Source: JAGXKT01 sp964531695 (GTDB lineage Bacteria > Planctomycetota > Phycisphaerae > SM23-33). From it: a stretch of 64,000 nt of DNA. How positions within the stretch are numbered: position 1 is the stretch's first letter; the number at the start of each line of letters is the position of its first letter. Shown one piece after another: positions 50,992 to 59,268 of this stretch. The stretch lies in NCBI GenBank assembly GCA_964531695.1, contig CAZHEH010000007.1:37304-101303 (forward strand), written 5' to 3'. The notes under the pieces were generated by a model. It was not told the origin of the DNA. It did not search any database and worked only from the letters and a program-made list of their open reading frames with translations. The position numbers and the translations under genes are program-made.

Positions 50992-52959
50992 CTAGAGCAA
51001 CTGGGCCAGCATGTCCAGCGCGTCCTTCTGCGTGTTCATGAACTTCGCAACCCCCTGGAACATCTGCTCGTAGACCAGAAGCTTGGCGGCTTCCTCGTTG
51101 ACATCGACGCCCCCGATTTCGTCCCGCCGCTGCTCGAGCTGGCGCATCACGGCCTCCATCCCCTCGAGACGGGACTCCCGGACCGCGACCGACTGCCCCA
51201 CGCCCGTGACCATCTCGCGGTACGCGTCCGAGGGTGTGAGGTCCCCCAGCGCCGTCAACGTCGTCTCCGACAAGTCCGCCATGCGATGCACGTTGATGTT
51301 GTCCGTCATGTCGCCGCTGGAGGCCACGGCCAGCCGGGCCGGGTCGTCCTGCAGCTCCTGCCGGACGCCGAGCGTGGTGGCGGAGTTCCCGCTGAACAGC
51401 GTGTTCATGCCCGCCGCCGCCAGCAGCCCGCTCGTGTCCGTCTCGGCCAGGGCGAGGATCGAGAAGCTCTCGGTGTCCGTCACCGTTCCGACGGGCATCG
51501 AAACATAGAGCCCGTTGCCGATGTTGATCGGATCGCCGGGGGCGTAGCCCGAGCCGATATTCACCGTGTCGAGCAACTCGCCCGCGCCGTTGCGGACCTC
51601 CAGCGAAAGATCGCCGGTTCCGACCGTGCCGTCGCCGTCGACGGTTACGGTGAGCGTGTCGTTCGATTCGCCCGTGTAGACGCCCGAGGCGACGGGCTCC
51701 GACGTGCCCGTCCAGCCGCCGGAGATGTCCGCCAGCGGGGCGGGCAGGAAGTCGAAGGTGAAGGTCTGGTCGTCGACGCTCTCGATCCGCAGTGCCCCGG
51801 CCGTGACCCTGGCGGTCAGCGCCGCGTCCCCGTCGGCGTCCGTCAGCCCGTCCAGGGCCGTGGCCACGTCCGAGAGAGTCTGGCCGGTCGTCACGTCGAT
51901 CTTGTGCCGGACGATCTTGCCCGTGCTCTCGTTCGTCACGCGGAGGTGGAACGAGCCGTCCTGGATGCCCGCGTTCCACTCGCTGAACGCCTCGGAGGCC
52001 GAGGGCACGCCGGTCAGGTCCGTGAAGGCCCCGCGGGCGCCCACGCCCTGGGCATGCAGCTTGTTGATCTCCGTGGCGAGGGTCGACGCGAGCGTGTCGA
52101 GCTGGTTCTGAACGTTCGGGATGATCTCGTTGTACAGGGCGAACAGCCCGCCGAGCTTGCCGCCGTCGCAGCTCGTGGAGTAGTTCCCGGCGCCGCGGGC
52201 CGCCACGCCGAGCTTGTCGCCGCTGGTGATCGCCACGTCCAGCGCGGTCGTGATCGTGCTGATGGCCAGCGGCGTGCCGACCGACAGGACCGAGACCGAC
52301 CCCTCGTACGAGCCGTCGTAGCTGACCTCCATCTCGATGAGCTTGCCGAGGTCGGCCAGGGCTTGGTCCCGCTTGTCCAGCAGCACGTTCGGATTCCCGC
52401 CGCGGACGTTCATCGTGTGGATCTCGCTGTTGAGCGAGGCGATCTCGGCGGCGAGCGTGTTGACGTCCTCGACCCGGTTCCGTGCCTCGACGGCCACCTG
52501 CCGCCGCAGCCCCTCGATGAACCGCCCGACGCGGCGGAACTCTGTGGTCAGCGAGTGGGCGGCCCAGACCGCCTGGTTCTGGAGCGGCTGGCTGTTGGGC
52601 TGGGCGGACAGCTCCCGCAGCGCGCCGAAGAACGTGTCCAAGGCCGTGCCGAGACCCTCGGCGTCCAGCTCGCCGAAGACGCTCTCCAGCGTCTTGAGGG
52701 TCGTCAGTTCCCGCTCCACTTGGCCGTGCTGGGGCTGTTGCCCGACGATCTCGGCCTCCAGCAGCGCGTCGGCGGCGCGCTGGATGTCCACCACCTCGAC
52801 GCCGAGGGGCTCCTGCATCGTCTCGCCGAAGGCGACCGGCGCCAGACGCAGGTCCTGGCGGTGGTAGCCCTCGGTCGCGGCATTCGAGATGTTCGTGCCG
52901 ACCAGGGAGATCGCCCGCTGGGCGACCTCGAGTCCGGTAAGTCCGATTGACCAGTTCAT
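50992..52959 (-). CDS. flgK: Flagellar hook-associated protein FlgK
   Basis: 655 residues. The N-terminal rod/hook signature reads GLEVAQRAISLVGTNISNAA followed by TEGYHRQ; the C-terminus has NINVHRMADLSETTLTALGD and ends AKFMNTQKDALDMLAQLL, the axial helix. Longer than enteric FlgK because of a variable surface domain (about 320-520). HAP1 forms the first junction zone on the hook. Starts three bases after the flgN stop. Confidence 0.92.
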   Translation of the reverse strand: MNWSIGLTGLEVAQRAISLVGTNISNAATEGYHRQDLRLAPVAFGETMQEPLGVEVVDIQRAADALLEAEIVGQQPQHGQVERELTTLKTLESVFGELDAEGLGTALDTFFGALRELSAQPNSQPLQNQAVWAAHSLTTEFRRVGRFIEGLRRQVAVEARNRVEDVNTLAAEIASLNSEIHTMNVRGGNPNVLLDKRDQALADLGKLIEMEVSYDGSYEGSVSVLSVGTPLAISTITTALDVAITSGDKLGVAARGAGNYSTSCDGGKLGGLFALYNEIIPNVQNQLDTLASTLATEINKLHAQGVGARGAFTDLTGVPSASEAFSEWNAGIQDGSFHLRVTNESTGKIVRHKIDVTTGQTLSDVATALDGLTDADGDAALTARVTAGALRIESVDDQTFTFDFLPAPLADISGGWTGTSEPVASGVYTGESNDTLTVTVDGDGTVGTGDLSLEVRNGAGELLDTVNIGSGYAPGDPINIGNGLYVSMPVGTVTDTESFSILALAETDTSGLLAAAGMNTLFSGNSATTLGVRQELQDDPARLAVASSGDMTDNINVHRMADLSETTLTALGDLTPSDAYREMVTGVGQSVAVRESRLEGMEAVMRQLEQRRDEIGGVDVNEEAAKLLVYEQMFQGVAKFMNTQKDALDMLAQLL

Positions 52960-52962
52960 GCG

Positions 52963-53481
52963 CTACGACTCCGTGTCCACCAGGCCGGTGTGCGGGCGCC
53001 AGGACTCGCGCCCGGACGTGCCGTAGGTGGTCACCGGCGTGCTGGCGGGGAAGAGCGTCTCCATCAGCTCGCGGTTAACGCGGGCGCACTCGGTGAGCAG
53101 CATGGCCGTGCGGATGTGCTCGCGGCGAACGTCCTCAACGAGGACCATGATCCGCCGCCGGCGCCACTCGATCCGCCCGCGGTCCTCGCCCGAGAGGCGG
53201 TCGATCAGGCGGCTGAGGCGCAGCTCCGAGGCGTCGCAGGCGAAGCACGCGGCCAGGGCGCGCCGCGCGTGCCGCAGCCGGCGGTCCGTGGCGGCCTGTA
53301 CCTGCTGAAGCTGCTCCATCTCCGCCAGGAGGCGCTCCATCGGCTCGTCGTCGCGAGCCGCGATGGCGCCGGCCAGCTCGCGGAGCTGCCCGTGCCGGCG
53401 GGTCAGCAGGGCGATCTCCTCGTCCAGCACGTCGGCGAGATTCGCCACGAGCCCCGATAGCGTGGGTCCGCTCGGCATCAT
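52963..53481 (-). CDS. flgN: FlgN-like flagellar export chaperone
   Basis: 172 residues from ATG 53481 (or 53478), overlapping the flgJ stop (ATGATG). Long helices throughout (VANLADVLDEEIALLTRRHG, EPMERLLAEMEQLQQVQAAT), typical of FlgN, which guards FlgK and FlgL before export. Its position directly before flgK and flgL supports the assignment. Alternative: another small coiled-coil flagellar protein. Confidence 0.75.
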   Translation of the reverse strand: MMPSGPTLSGLVANLADVLDEEIALLTRRHGQLRELAGAIAARDDEPMERLLAEMEQLQQVQAATDRRLRHARRALAACFACDASELRLSRLIDRLSGEDRGRIEWRRRRIMVLVEDVRREHIRTAMLLTECARVNRELMETLFPASTPVTTYGTSGRESWRPHTGLVDTES

Positions 53482-53831
53482 AGGGATTGCTCCACGGCCG
53501 GCGGCTCGGGCTCCTGCCCGCCGCCGTATTCGTTGTAGACGTCCTTCCACAGGCCCAGCCCGCCCTTGTCCGCCAGATCCTGCGAGAGGTACATCCAGAA
53601 CATGTCCTGCATCTGCTTCGTCACGCCGCTGGACAGGAGCCCCGAGTCGGGGATCGTCCGCTTCATCTCTTCCATCAGACGGCCGAGCAGGACGGACTCG
53701 AAGTCCTTGGCGGCCTCGCTCGCCTTGGCGCGCTGCGCGGCGGCCTGGGCCAGCGACTGCTGCGCCGCGGCCAGCGGGTCGGGCACGTTCCGGGACGAGA
53801 TCGGGTCGATGGGAAAGTCGATTCCGCTCAT
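53478..53831 (-). CDS. flgJ: FlgJ-type rod-binding protein, no muramidase domain
   Basis: 117 residues, comprising only the N-terminal rod-binding domain of FlgJ (AAKDFESVLLGRLMEEMKRT, SGVTKQMQDMFWMYLSQDLA). The glucosaminidase half found in enteric FlgJ is absent; single-domain forms are common outside gammaproteobacteria and imply that a separate enzyme opens the wall. Acts in rod assembly. Coupled to flgN. Confidence 0.85.
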   Translation of the reverse strand: MSGIDFPIDPISSRNVPDPLAAAQQSLAQAAAQRAKASEAAKDFESVLLGRLMEEMKRTIPDSGLLSSGVTKQMQDMFWMYLSQDLADKGGLGLWKDVYNEYGGGQEPEPPAVEQSL

Positions 53832-53839
53832 GGCTGCTC

Positions 53840-54949
53840 CTACATCACTTCCAGTTCGGCCTGGAGGGCGCCGGCCTTCTTGAGCGCCTGGAAGATGGCG
53901 ATGATGTCGCGCGGGGTCAGGCCCATCGAGTTCAGCGCTCGCGCCAGTTCGGCCACGGACGCCCCGTCCGGGATGACCTCGATCTCGGCCTGCTCCTCCA
54001 CCACGCGAATCCGGGTTTCCGTCGTCGTCTCGCTGCTGCCCGTCCGCGAAAACGGCAGCGGCTGGGAGACCTCCTCCCGTTCTTCCGTGACGATCGAGAG
54101 GTTGCCGTGTGAGATCGCCACCGACGAGATCCGCACGTTCTTGCCGACGATGACCGTGCCGGTCTTCTCGTTGAAGACCACCGTGGCGGGGAAATCGACC
54201 TCGACCTCCAGCGCGCGAATCTCACGCACGAAGCCGGCGAGCTTCTTGGGGGTGATCTCGTCGGGCAGGTCCACCCGGACCGTGCCCGCGTCGACGGCCG
54301 TGGCGGCGCCCTCGTAGGCCGCGTTGATCTTGTCCGCGATGCTCTCGGCCGTGCCGAAATCCGGATTCCGCAGCAGGAGCGTGACTTCCTCGTTCTCTAC
54401 GAACTCGCCGATCTCGCTGCGTTCGACGATGGCCCCGTCCGGCACCGTCGCGACGGTGGCGTGGCCCTTGGTCACCGAACTCTTGTCGCCGGTGGCGGAG
54501 AATCCGCCGACCATCAGCGGCTTCTGCACGACGGCATAGACCTGCCCGTCTGCGCCTTTGAGCTCGGTCATCAGCAGCGTGCCGCCCCGCAAGCTCGTGG
54601 CGCTGCCGATGGTCGATACGGTCACGTCCAGCCGCCCCCCCACGCGGTCAAACGCCCCCAGCTCGGCCGTGACGATCACGCTCGCGATGTTCTTGCTCGA
54701 CATGTCGTCGGGATCGAGCACCAGCCCCTCGCGACGCAGTATGTTCGTCAGCGCCTGGCGGCTGGCGGCGGCGTTGTCACCGGTGCCGTCCAGTCCGACC
54801 ACGACGCCATAGCCCCAGATCGGGTTGCCGCGGGCGCCCTTGATGCTCGTGATGTCCTTGATGCGCTCGGCGCCCGCGCCGGCGGCCAGGACCAGCACGG
54901 CCGCGGTCGTCAGCAGCGTCCTTCGCGTGGTGTCGCTTCTGCTGTGCAT
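53840..54949 (-). CDS. flgI: Flagellar P-ring protein FlgI
   Basis: 369 residues with a signal peptide (RTLLTTAAVLVLAAGAGA). FlgI landmarks: IKGARGNPIWGYGVVVGLDG, TGDNAAASRQALTNILRREG, VIVTAELGAFDRVGGRLDVT, and the end VAELARALNSMGLTPRDIIA. Polymerises in the periplasm around the rod at the peptidoglycan. Its presence, with FlgH, shows a classical diderm flagellum with an outer membrane. Confidence 0.94.
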   Translation of the reverse strand: MHSRSDTTRRTLLTTAAVLVLAAGAGAERIKDITSIKGARGNPIWGYGVVVGLDGTGDNAAASRQALTNILRREGLVLDPDDMSSKNIASVIVTAELGAFDRVGGRLDVTVSTIGSATSLRGGTLLMTELKGADGQVYAVVQKPLMVGGFSATGDKSSVTKGHATVATVPDGAIVERSEIGEFVENEEVTLLLRNPDFGTAESIADKINAAYEGAATAVDAGTVRVDLPDEITPKKLAGFVREIRALEVEVDFPATVVFNEKTGTVIVGKNVRISSVAISHGNLSIVTEEREEVSQPLPFSRTGSSETTTETRIRVVEEQAEIEVIPDGASVAELARALNSMGLTPRDIIAIFQALKKAGALQAELEVM

Positions 54950-54964
54950 GTGTCGGGCTTTCCT

Positions 54965-55603
54965 CTAGAACGGGCTCAGGGCGTTGGCCAGGCGCGAGAG
55001 CCAGCCGGGGTTCACGAAGTCCTCTTCCTGCCCTCGGGCCTTGAAGACGATGTGGAAGTCCGCCACGCGGGTGCTGTCCACCTCGTTGTCGATGTTGATG
55101 TCCGACGGGCGGACCAGGCCGCTGGCCTGGATGATCTGCGTGTCGCCGCCGACCGTCCGCGTCCGCGTGCCGAGCACGACCAGGTTGCCGTTGGGCAGCA
55201 CGTCCTCGACGACGACGGAGATCTTGTCCGTCAAGCTGCGATCGCTGCCGTAGTCGGCCCCGCCGGCGAAGGTCGACTCGGCCGAGCTTCCGAAGTCCAG
55301 ATTCGGAAAGTCGAAGATGTACTTCCCGACCTGGGCCAGGAGGTTCGCCGGGTCGAGCGTGCCGCCCATCTCCGCGTCCCGCGTCTCGCTCTTGTCCAGC
55401 TCCCGGCTGGTCTCGTTCTCGATCTTCGTCTGCTCGTCGATCGTGATCGTGAGGATGTCGCCGACGTCCCGCGCCGTGTCGTCCGTGAAGATCGACTGCG
55501 TCCGGCGCGACCCCCGGGCCCAGATGGACCCGGCCTCCGCCGAACCGGCCAGAAGCGCCCCGGCCGCGAGTGTCAACACGATGCATCGAAGGTAGCGGCT
55601 CAT
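54965..55603 (-). CDS. flgH: Flagellar L-ring protein FlgH without a lipobox
   Basis: 212 residues. FlgH hallmarks: DTARDVGDILTITIDEQTKI, then KISVVVEDVLPNGNLVVLGT and ASGLVRPSDINIDNEVDSTR. The signal peptide ends LLAGSAEAGS with no cysteine, whereas most FlgH proteins are lipoproteins cleaved before a Cys. It is either secreted by signal peptidase I and held by other contacts, or anchored differently. Outer-membrane ring partner of FlgI. Confidence 0.92.
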   Translation of the reverse strand: MSRYLRCIVLTLAAGALLAGSAEAGSIWARGSRRTQSIFTDDTARDVGDILTITIDEQTKIENETSRELDKSETRDAEMGGTLDPANLLAQVGKYIFDFPNLDFGSSAESTFAGGADYGSDRSLTDKISVVVEDVLPNGNLVVLGTRTRTVGGDTQIIQASGLVRPSDINIDNEVDSTRVADFHIVFKARGQEEDFVNPGWLSRLANALSPF

Positions 55604-55607
55604 GCCA

Positions 55608-56600
55608 TCACCTCTTGACTATGGGTTTCACGGTTCCGTCGAAGGCGACCTTCGCCGTCACGACGCGCCCGGTGTCCGGGTTGCGGACCCGGATGAAGTC
55701 CCCCGGACGCCCGTCCTCAAGGGCCCGCCCCACGGCCGAGATCGTGAAGCACTCGCCGGTTATCTTCATCATCACCGGCTCGTTTCGCTTGACGACGATC
55801 TCCGGACGGGCCTCGGCCAGCAGCGGCGGGCGAATGACCGTCCCCGCCGAGACGCGGCGGTTCGTCTTGGAGCCGTACGGCGGCTCCCAGCCCGGCTCGG
55901 GGGCGGAGGTCTTCTCCACCACCTGTATTTCCGTGTTGCTCGGCGTGACCAGCGTGCCGGGGGCAAGGTCCTTCGTGGCCACCAGCTCCCGCACGCGGTA
56001 CCGGGCCGAGAAGTGAACGTCCCGCGCGGCGAGCTGGTCCTCGCCCCGCATCACCGCCACGGTGATGGTCACGCGGCCCTCGGCGGAATGCTCGCCCACG
56101 GCGGCGGTCAGCTCGACCTCGGCGTCGGCGGGCACGGCGATCGCCTCGGGCTTCCGCACGAGGCGCCAGGTTGCGGCCGGCTCGACGACCTCCTCCGAGA
56201 GCTTCTTCTGCGCGACCGCCAGGATCTGCTCCGGGACGATCAGCTTGTCGTGGCGGCGGACGCGGATCTCCTCGGAGCCGCTGAACTCCACCCGCTCCGG
56301 GTCCACGCCCGACGCCGCCAGCCGGCTCAGCAGCGTGCGGCGCTCGATGACGATGGTCTCGTCGTCCCACGGCGCCCGACCCATGGGCACCTTGCAGGCG
56401 GCGGCGTGAAGGTCCGCGTCGTCGCACGACAGCACCGCCACCTGCTCGAGCGTCACCGCCTCGCCCTCGACGGTGATGTTGCGGGGGCAGTACACCTTCA
56501 GCACGGGCGGGGCGTCGTCGCCGCCCTCGTCGGCCGCCGGCGACAGCGCCGCGACGACCAGGCAGCCCAGCAGAATTTGAAGCGATACCCGGCGGATCAT
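55608..56600 (-). CDS. flgA: FlgA P-ring assembly chaperone
   Basis: 330 residues, larger than typical FlgA (about 220-240) because of an N-terminal extension (about 1-170). Signal peptide IRRVSLQILLGCLVVAALSP. The C-terminal SAF domain is conserved: VRELVATKDLAPGTLVTPSN, RVSAGTVIRPPLLAEARPEI, GDFIRVRNPDTGRVVTAKVA. Helps FlgI polymerise. Gene order flgF-flgG-flgA-flgH-flgI is the common one. Confidence 0.9.
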   Translation of the reverse strand: MIRRVSLQILLGCLVVAALSPAADEGGDDAPPVLKVYCPRNITVEGEAVTLEQVAVLSCDDADLHAAACKVPMGRAPWDDETIVIERRTLLSRLAASGVDPERVEFSGSEEIRVRRHDKLIVPEQILAVAQKKLSEEVVEPAATWRLVRKPEAIAVPADAEVELTAAVGEHSAEGRVTITVAVMRGEDQLAARDVHFSARYRVRELVATKDLAPGTLVTPSNTEIQVVEKTSAPEPGWEPPYGSKTNRRVSAGTVIRPPLLAEARPEIVVKRNEPVMMKITGECFTISAVGRALEDGRPGDFIRVRNPDTGRVVTAKVAFDGTVKPIVKR

Positions 56601-56608
56601 GGCGGCTC

Positions 56609-57397
56609 CTATCGGATCAACTGGTTCGCGGTGGTCAGCATCTCGTCGCCCGCCTTGATGGCGCGCGAGTTGATCTCGTACGCCCGCTGGGCCGTGATCA
56701 GGTTCACCAACTCGCTCACCATCTGAACGTTGGCCTTCTCCAGGAAGCCCTGGCGAATCGTCCCGAACCCGTCGGCCCCGGCCGTGCCGGTGGTCGGCGA
56801 GCCGCTGGCGGGAGTCTCGGCCAGCAGGTTCTCGCCCTCGCTGCTCAGCCCGGACGGGTTGGAGAACCGCGCCAGCGTCAACGTGCCGACGACGCTCGGC
56901 GTGGTGGAGCCCCCGGACATCACCGAGATCGTCCCGTCCTTGCCGATGCTGATCGTCCGGGCGTCGGCGGGAATGCTGATCGCCGGCTCGACGAGGTACC
57001 CGCCGCTGGTAACGAGGTTGCCGTTGGCGTCCACCCGCAGCGACCCGTCTCGCGTGTAGCGGACCGCGCCGTTGGGGGTGGTGATCTGGAGGAACCCGTC
57101 GCCCTCGATGGCGATGTCGAGGTTCCGCTGCGTGTTGAGCATCTCGCCCTGGCTGAACACCCGCAGCGTCGAGGCGGGCGAGACGCCCGTGCCCAGCTCG
57201 AAGCCGCTGGGGGCGACCACGCCCGCGGCCGTCTCGCGTCCGGGCTCGGCCAGCTTGAGGTACATCAGGTCCTGGAAGTCGACCTGCGCGCGCTTGTAGC
57301 CCGTCGTGTTGATGTTCGCCAAATTGTTGGCGATCACGTCCACAACCGACTGCTGCGCCTCCATCCCGGTTGCCGCCGTCGAAAACGCTCGTAACAT
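56609..57397 (-). CDS. flgG: Flagellar distal rod protein FlgG
   Basis: 262 residues from ATG 57397. Rod signature VVDVIANNLANINTTGYKRA at the N-terminus, LDIAIEGDGFLQI near residue 90, and the axial C-terminus ANVQMVSELVNLITAQRAYE. Full length for FlgG (about 260). Forms the distal rod crossing the P- and L-rings. 26 bases after flgF. Confidence 0.94.
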   Translation of the reverse strand: MLRAFSTAATGMEAQQSVVDVIANNLANINTTGYKRAQVDFQDLMYLKLAEPGRETAAGVVAPSGFELGTGVSPASTLRVFSQGEMLNTQRNLDIAIEGDGFLQITTPNGAVRYTRDGSLRVDANGNLVTSGGYLVEPAISIPADARTISIGKDGTISVMSGGSTTPSVVGTLTLARFSNPSGLSSEGENLLAETPASGSPTTGTAGADGFGTIRQGFLEKANVQMVSELVNLITAQRAYEINSRAIKAGDEMLTTANQLIR

Positions 57398-57423
57398 TCG
57401 TCCTACTCCCGCGCCGATGCGCG

Positions 57424-58134
57424 CTACGCCATCAGGACCTTCAGAATCTGGCCCATTCGCTCGTCCTGTTTGGAAATCATCTTCATGTTCGCCTGGTAGA
57501 GGCGGGTGATCTGGATCAGGTCCACCAACTCCCGGACCGTCGAGACGTTCGACCCCTCCTGGAAGCCGCTGCTGACGGTCGCCTCCGTCGCCGCGGTCGG
57601 GCTGGCCGTGTCCGGCGCGGAGAAGCAGCTCGCCCCGACGGCCGTCAGGACCGACGGATCCTCGAACCGCACGATCTGAAGCCGGCCGATCGCCTGGCCC
57701 GCGGCCGTGACCTGCCCGTCGCGACCGATCCCGATCTGTGAGGGCGACACCGACTCCGGCAGCACGATCACCCCGCCCACGCCGGCCACGAGCCGCCCGG
57801 CTCCGTCCACGAGCTGCCGGCGATCGTTCGGGCGGAACACGCCGCTCCGGGTGTACACCCGCCCGCCGGGAACGTCCGGCGTCTCGACGACGAAGAAACC
57901 GTCGCCCGAGATCGCCGCGTCCAACGGGCGCCCGGTGTGGACGAGCCGGCCCTGGCTGAAGTCCACGGCCGGGGCGGCGACCACCGGGCTGCCGGCACCG
58001 TTCCCGGCCTCTCTGCACGCGGCCAGCCGCCGCTTGAAGCCGGGCGTGGCGGCGTTGGCGAGGTTCTCCGTCGCCGTCCGGAACTGGTGGCTCAGCGACT
58101 CGATGCCACTGCTTGTGCTGATCGGTATGCTCAT
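57424..58134 (-). CDS. flgF: Flagellar rod protein FlgF
   Basis: 236 residues. Signature FRTATENLANAATPGFKRRL, then LDAAISGDGFFVVE, and C-terminal SNVSTVRELVDLIQITRLYQ. Shorter and more divergent than the adjacent FlgG, as is usual for FlgF, the proximal rod subunit. Start overlaps the stop of the PilZ-domain gene upstream. Confidence 0.88.
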   Translation of the reverse strand: MSIPISTSSGIESLSHQFRTATENLANAATPGFKRRLAACREAGNGAGSPVVAAPAVDFSQGRLVHTGRPLDAAISGDGFFVVETPDVPGGRVYTRSGVFRPNDRRQLVDGAGRLVAGVGGVIVLPESVSPSQIGIGRDGQVTAAGQAIGRLQIVRFEDPSVLTAVGASCFSAPDTASPTAATEATVSSGFQEGSNVSTVRELVDLIQITRLYQANMKMISKQDERMGQILKVLMA

Positions 58135-59252
58135 GCGTCACTCGGCTCGGCCGATGGGGCCGCGGCGCCGGTCTGGGCGGCGTTCGTCGCCCGCACCAGC
58201 TCGGCGATTTGCTCGTGGTTCAGGCCGGTCAGTTCGACGGCCAGCACGGCCTTGCCGTCCTCGTTGTGCATCACGCGGTGCACCGTGCCGACCGCCTGGA
58301 GCTTCCGCTCCGCGTCGAGCTGCACGACGGCCAGGATGTTCTGGCCCGCGCGGGCTTCCAGGTCCGTCTCGAGCCGCATGCCCGGCCCGGCGATCTCCAC
58401 CACCGTCCCCGGAACAAACTGCGGGGCGTCCGAGGCGTCCGCCGCTTCCACGCCCGCCATGCCCGCCAACTGAGCCGGCCGTTCCGTCGGCACGCGCGGG
58501 AAGCGCCGCCGGTTGATGTAGCGGAACCGCGACGGGCGGTTCAGAACGAAGCGGTTCCGCTCCCGCCGCAGCACCGAGGCATCGAACTCCCACACCGTGC
58601 CGCCGTTGGGATACCGGACCAGCCAGCTCTCGCCCGGCTCGGTCGAGACCGTCGGACCGTCCGATTCGATGACCAGCTCGCGCTCGGTGACCTCCCGAAT
58701 CGTGCCGGTGAAGTCGCCGCCGCGCCCGCGATGCACGACTGCGACCTGCCCGCCCGCCTCCAACGTCTCATACGCCCGCGGCGCTGCGGCGGCCGCGACG
58801 GGGGCGGCCGTCCGGAGGCCGAGCTTTTCCCGGAGCGACTCGGCCGTGGTGAGGACGCTCTCCTGCTGCTCGGTCGGCAGCGCGCGGAAGGCGCGGGACT
58901 CCACGTAGCCGGACAGCCCCCGAGCGAACGCCACCTGCGAGGTCAGCACGATGGTGGGGTCGCTCAGGCCGGCCTGCCGCGTGACCCGCCAGGCCAGGCC
59001 GGCCTCGTCCTCGGTCAGCCCGAGCCGTTCGGCGGGCCCGTCGAGCGCCCGCCGCCCGCGGCGGAGCAGCACGCTCCGGCCGACCAGCAGCGCCACCGAC
59101 CCGAGCACGAGCAGGCCCAGCACGGCGATCAGCGCGACCCACAGCCACCAGCCGCCGGCGTCGCTGGGCATGTTCTGGGCGGCCTCGAACCGCTCGACCG
59201 CGTTCAGGACCGAGAAGGGCGAGGCCGGATCCGTTGTGACCGGAACGTTCAT
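58131..59252 (-). CDS. Membrane protein with degenerate PilZ domain
   Basis: 373 residues. One transmembrane helix (about 36-58, WLWVALIAVLGLLVLGSVAL), a helical segment (FARGLSGYVESRAFRALPTE), a YcgR-N-like beta domain (about 165-235) and a PilZ domain with RRRFPR (248-253, RxxxR satisfied by R249/R253). The second c-di-GMP motif, D/NxSxxG, reads EIAGPG (286-291). Encoded between flgE and flgF, so it is probably a flagellar brake or regulator related to YcgR, membrane-tethered, with weak or no c-di-GMP binding. Confidence 0.75.
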   Translation of the reverse strand: MNVPVTTDPASPFSVLNAVERFEAAQNMPSDAGGWWLWVALIAVLGLLVLGSVALLVGRSVLLRRGRRALDGPAERLGLTEDEAGLAWRVTRQAGLSDPTIVLTSQVAFARGLSGYVESRAFRALPTEQQESVLTTAESLREKLGLRTAAPVAAAAAPRAYETLEAGGQVAVVHRGRGGDFTGTIREVTERELVIESDGPTVSTEPGESWLVRYPNGGTVWEFDASVLRRERNRFVLNRPSRFRYINRRRFPRVPTERPAQLAGMAGVEAADASDAPQFVPGTVVEIAGPGMRLETDLEARAGQNILAVVQLDAERKLQAVGTVHRVMHNEDGKAVLAVELTGLNHEQIAELVRATNAAQTGAAAPSAEPSDA

Positions 59253-59268
59253 GTCGTCTCAGCGTTTC

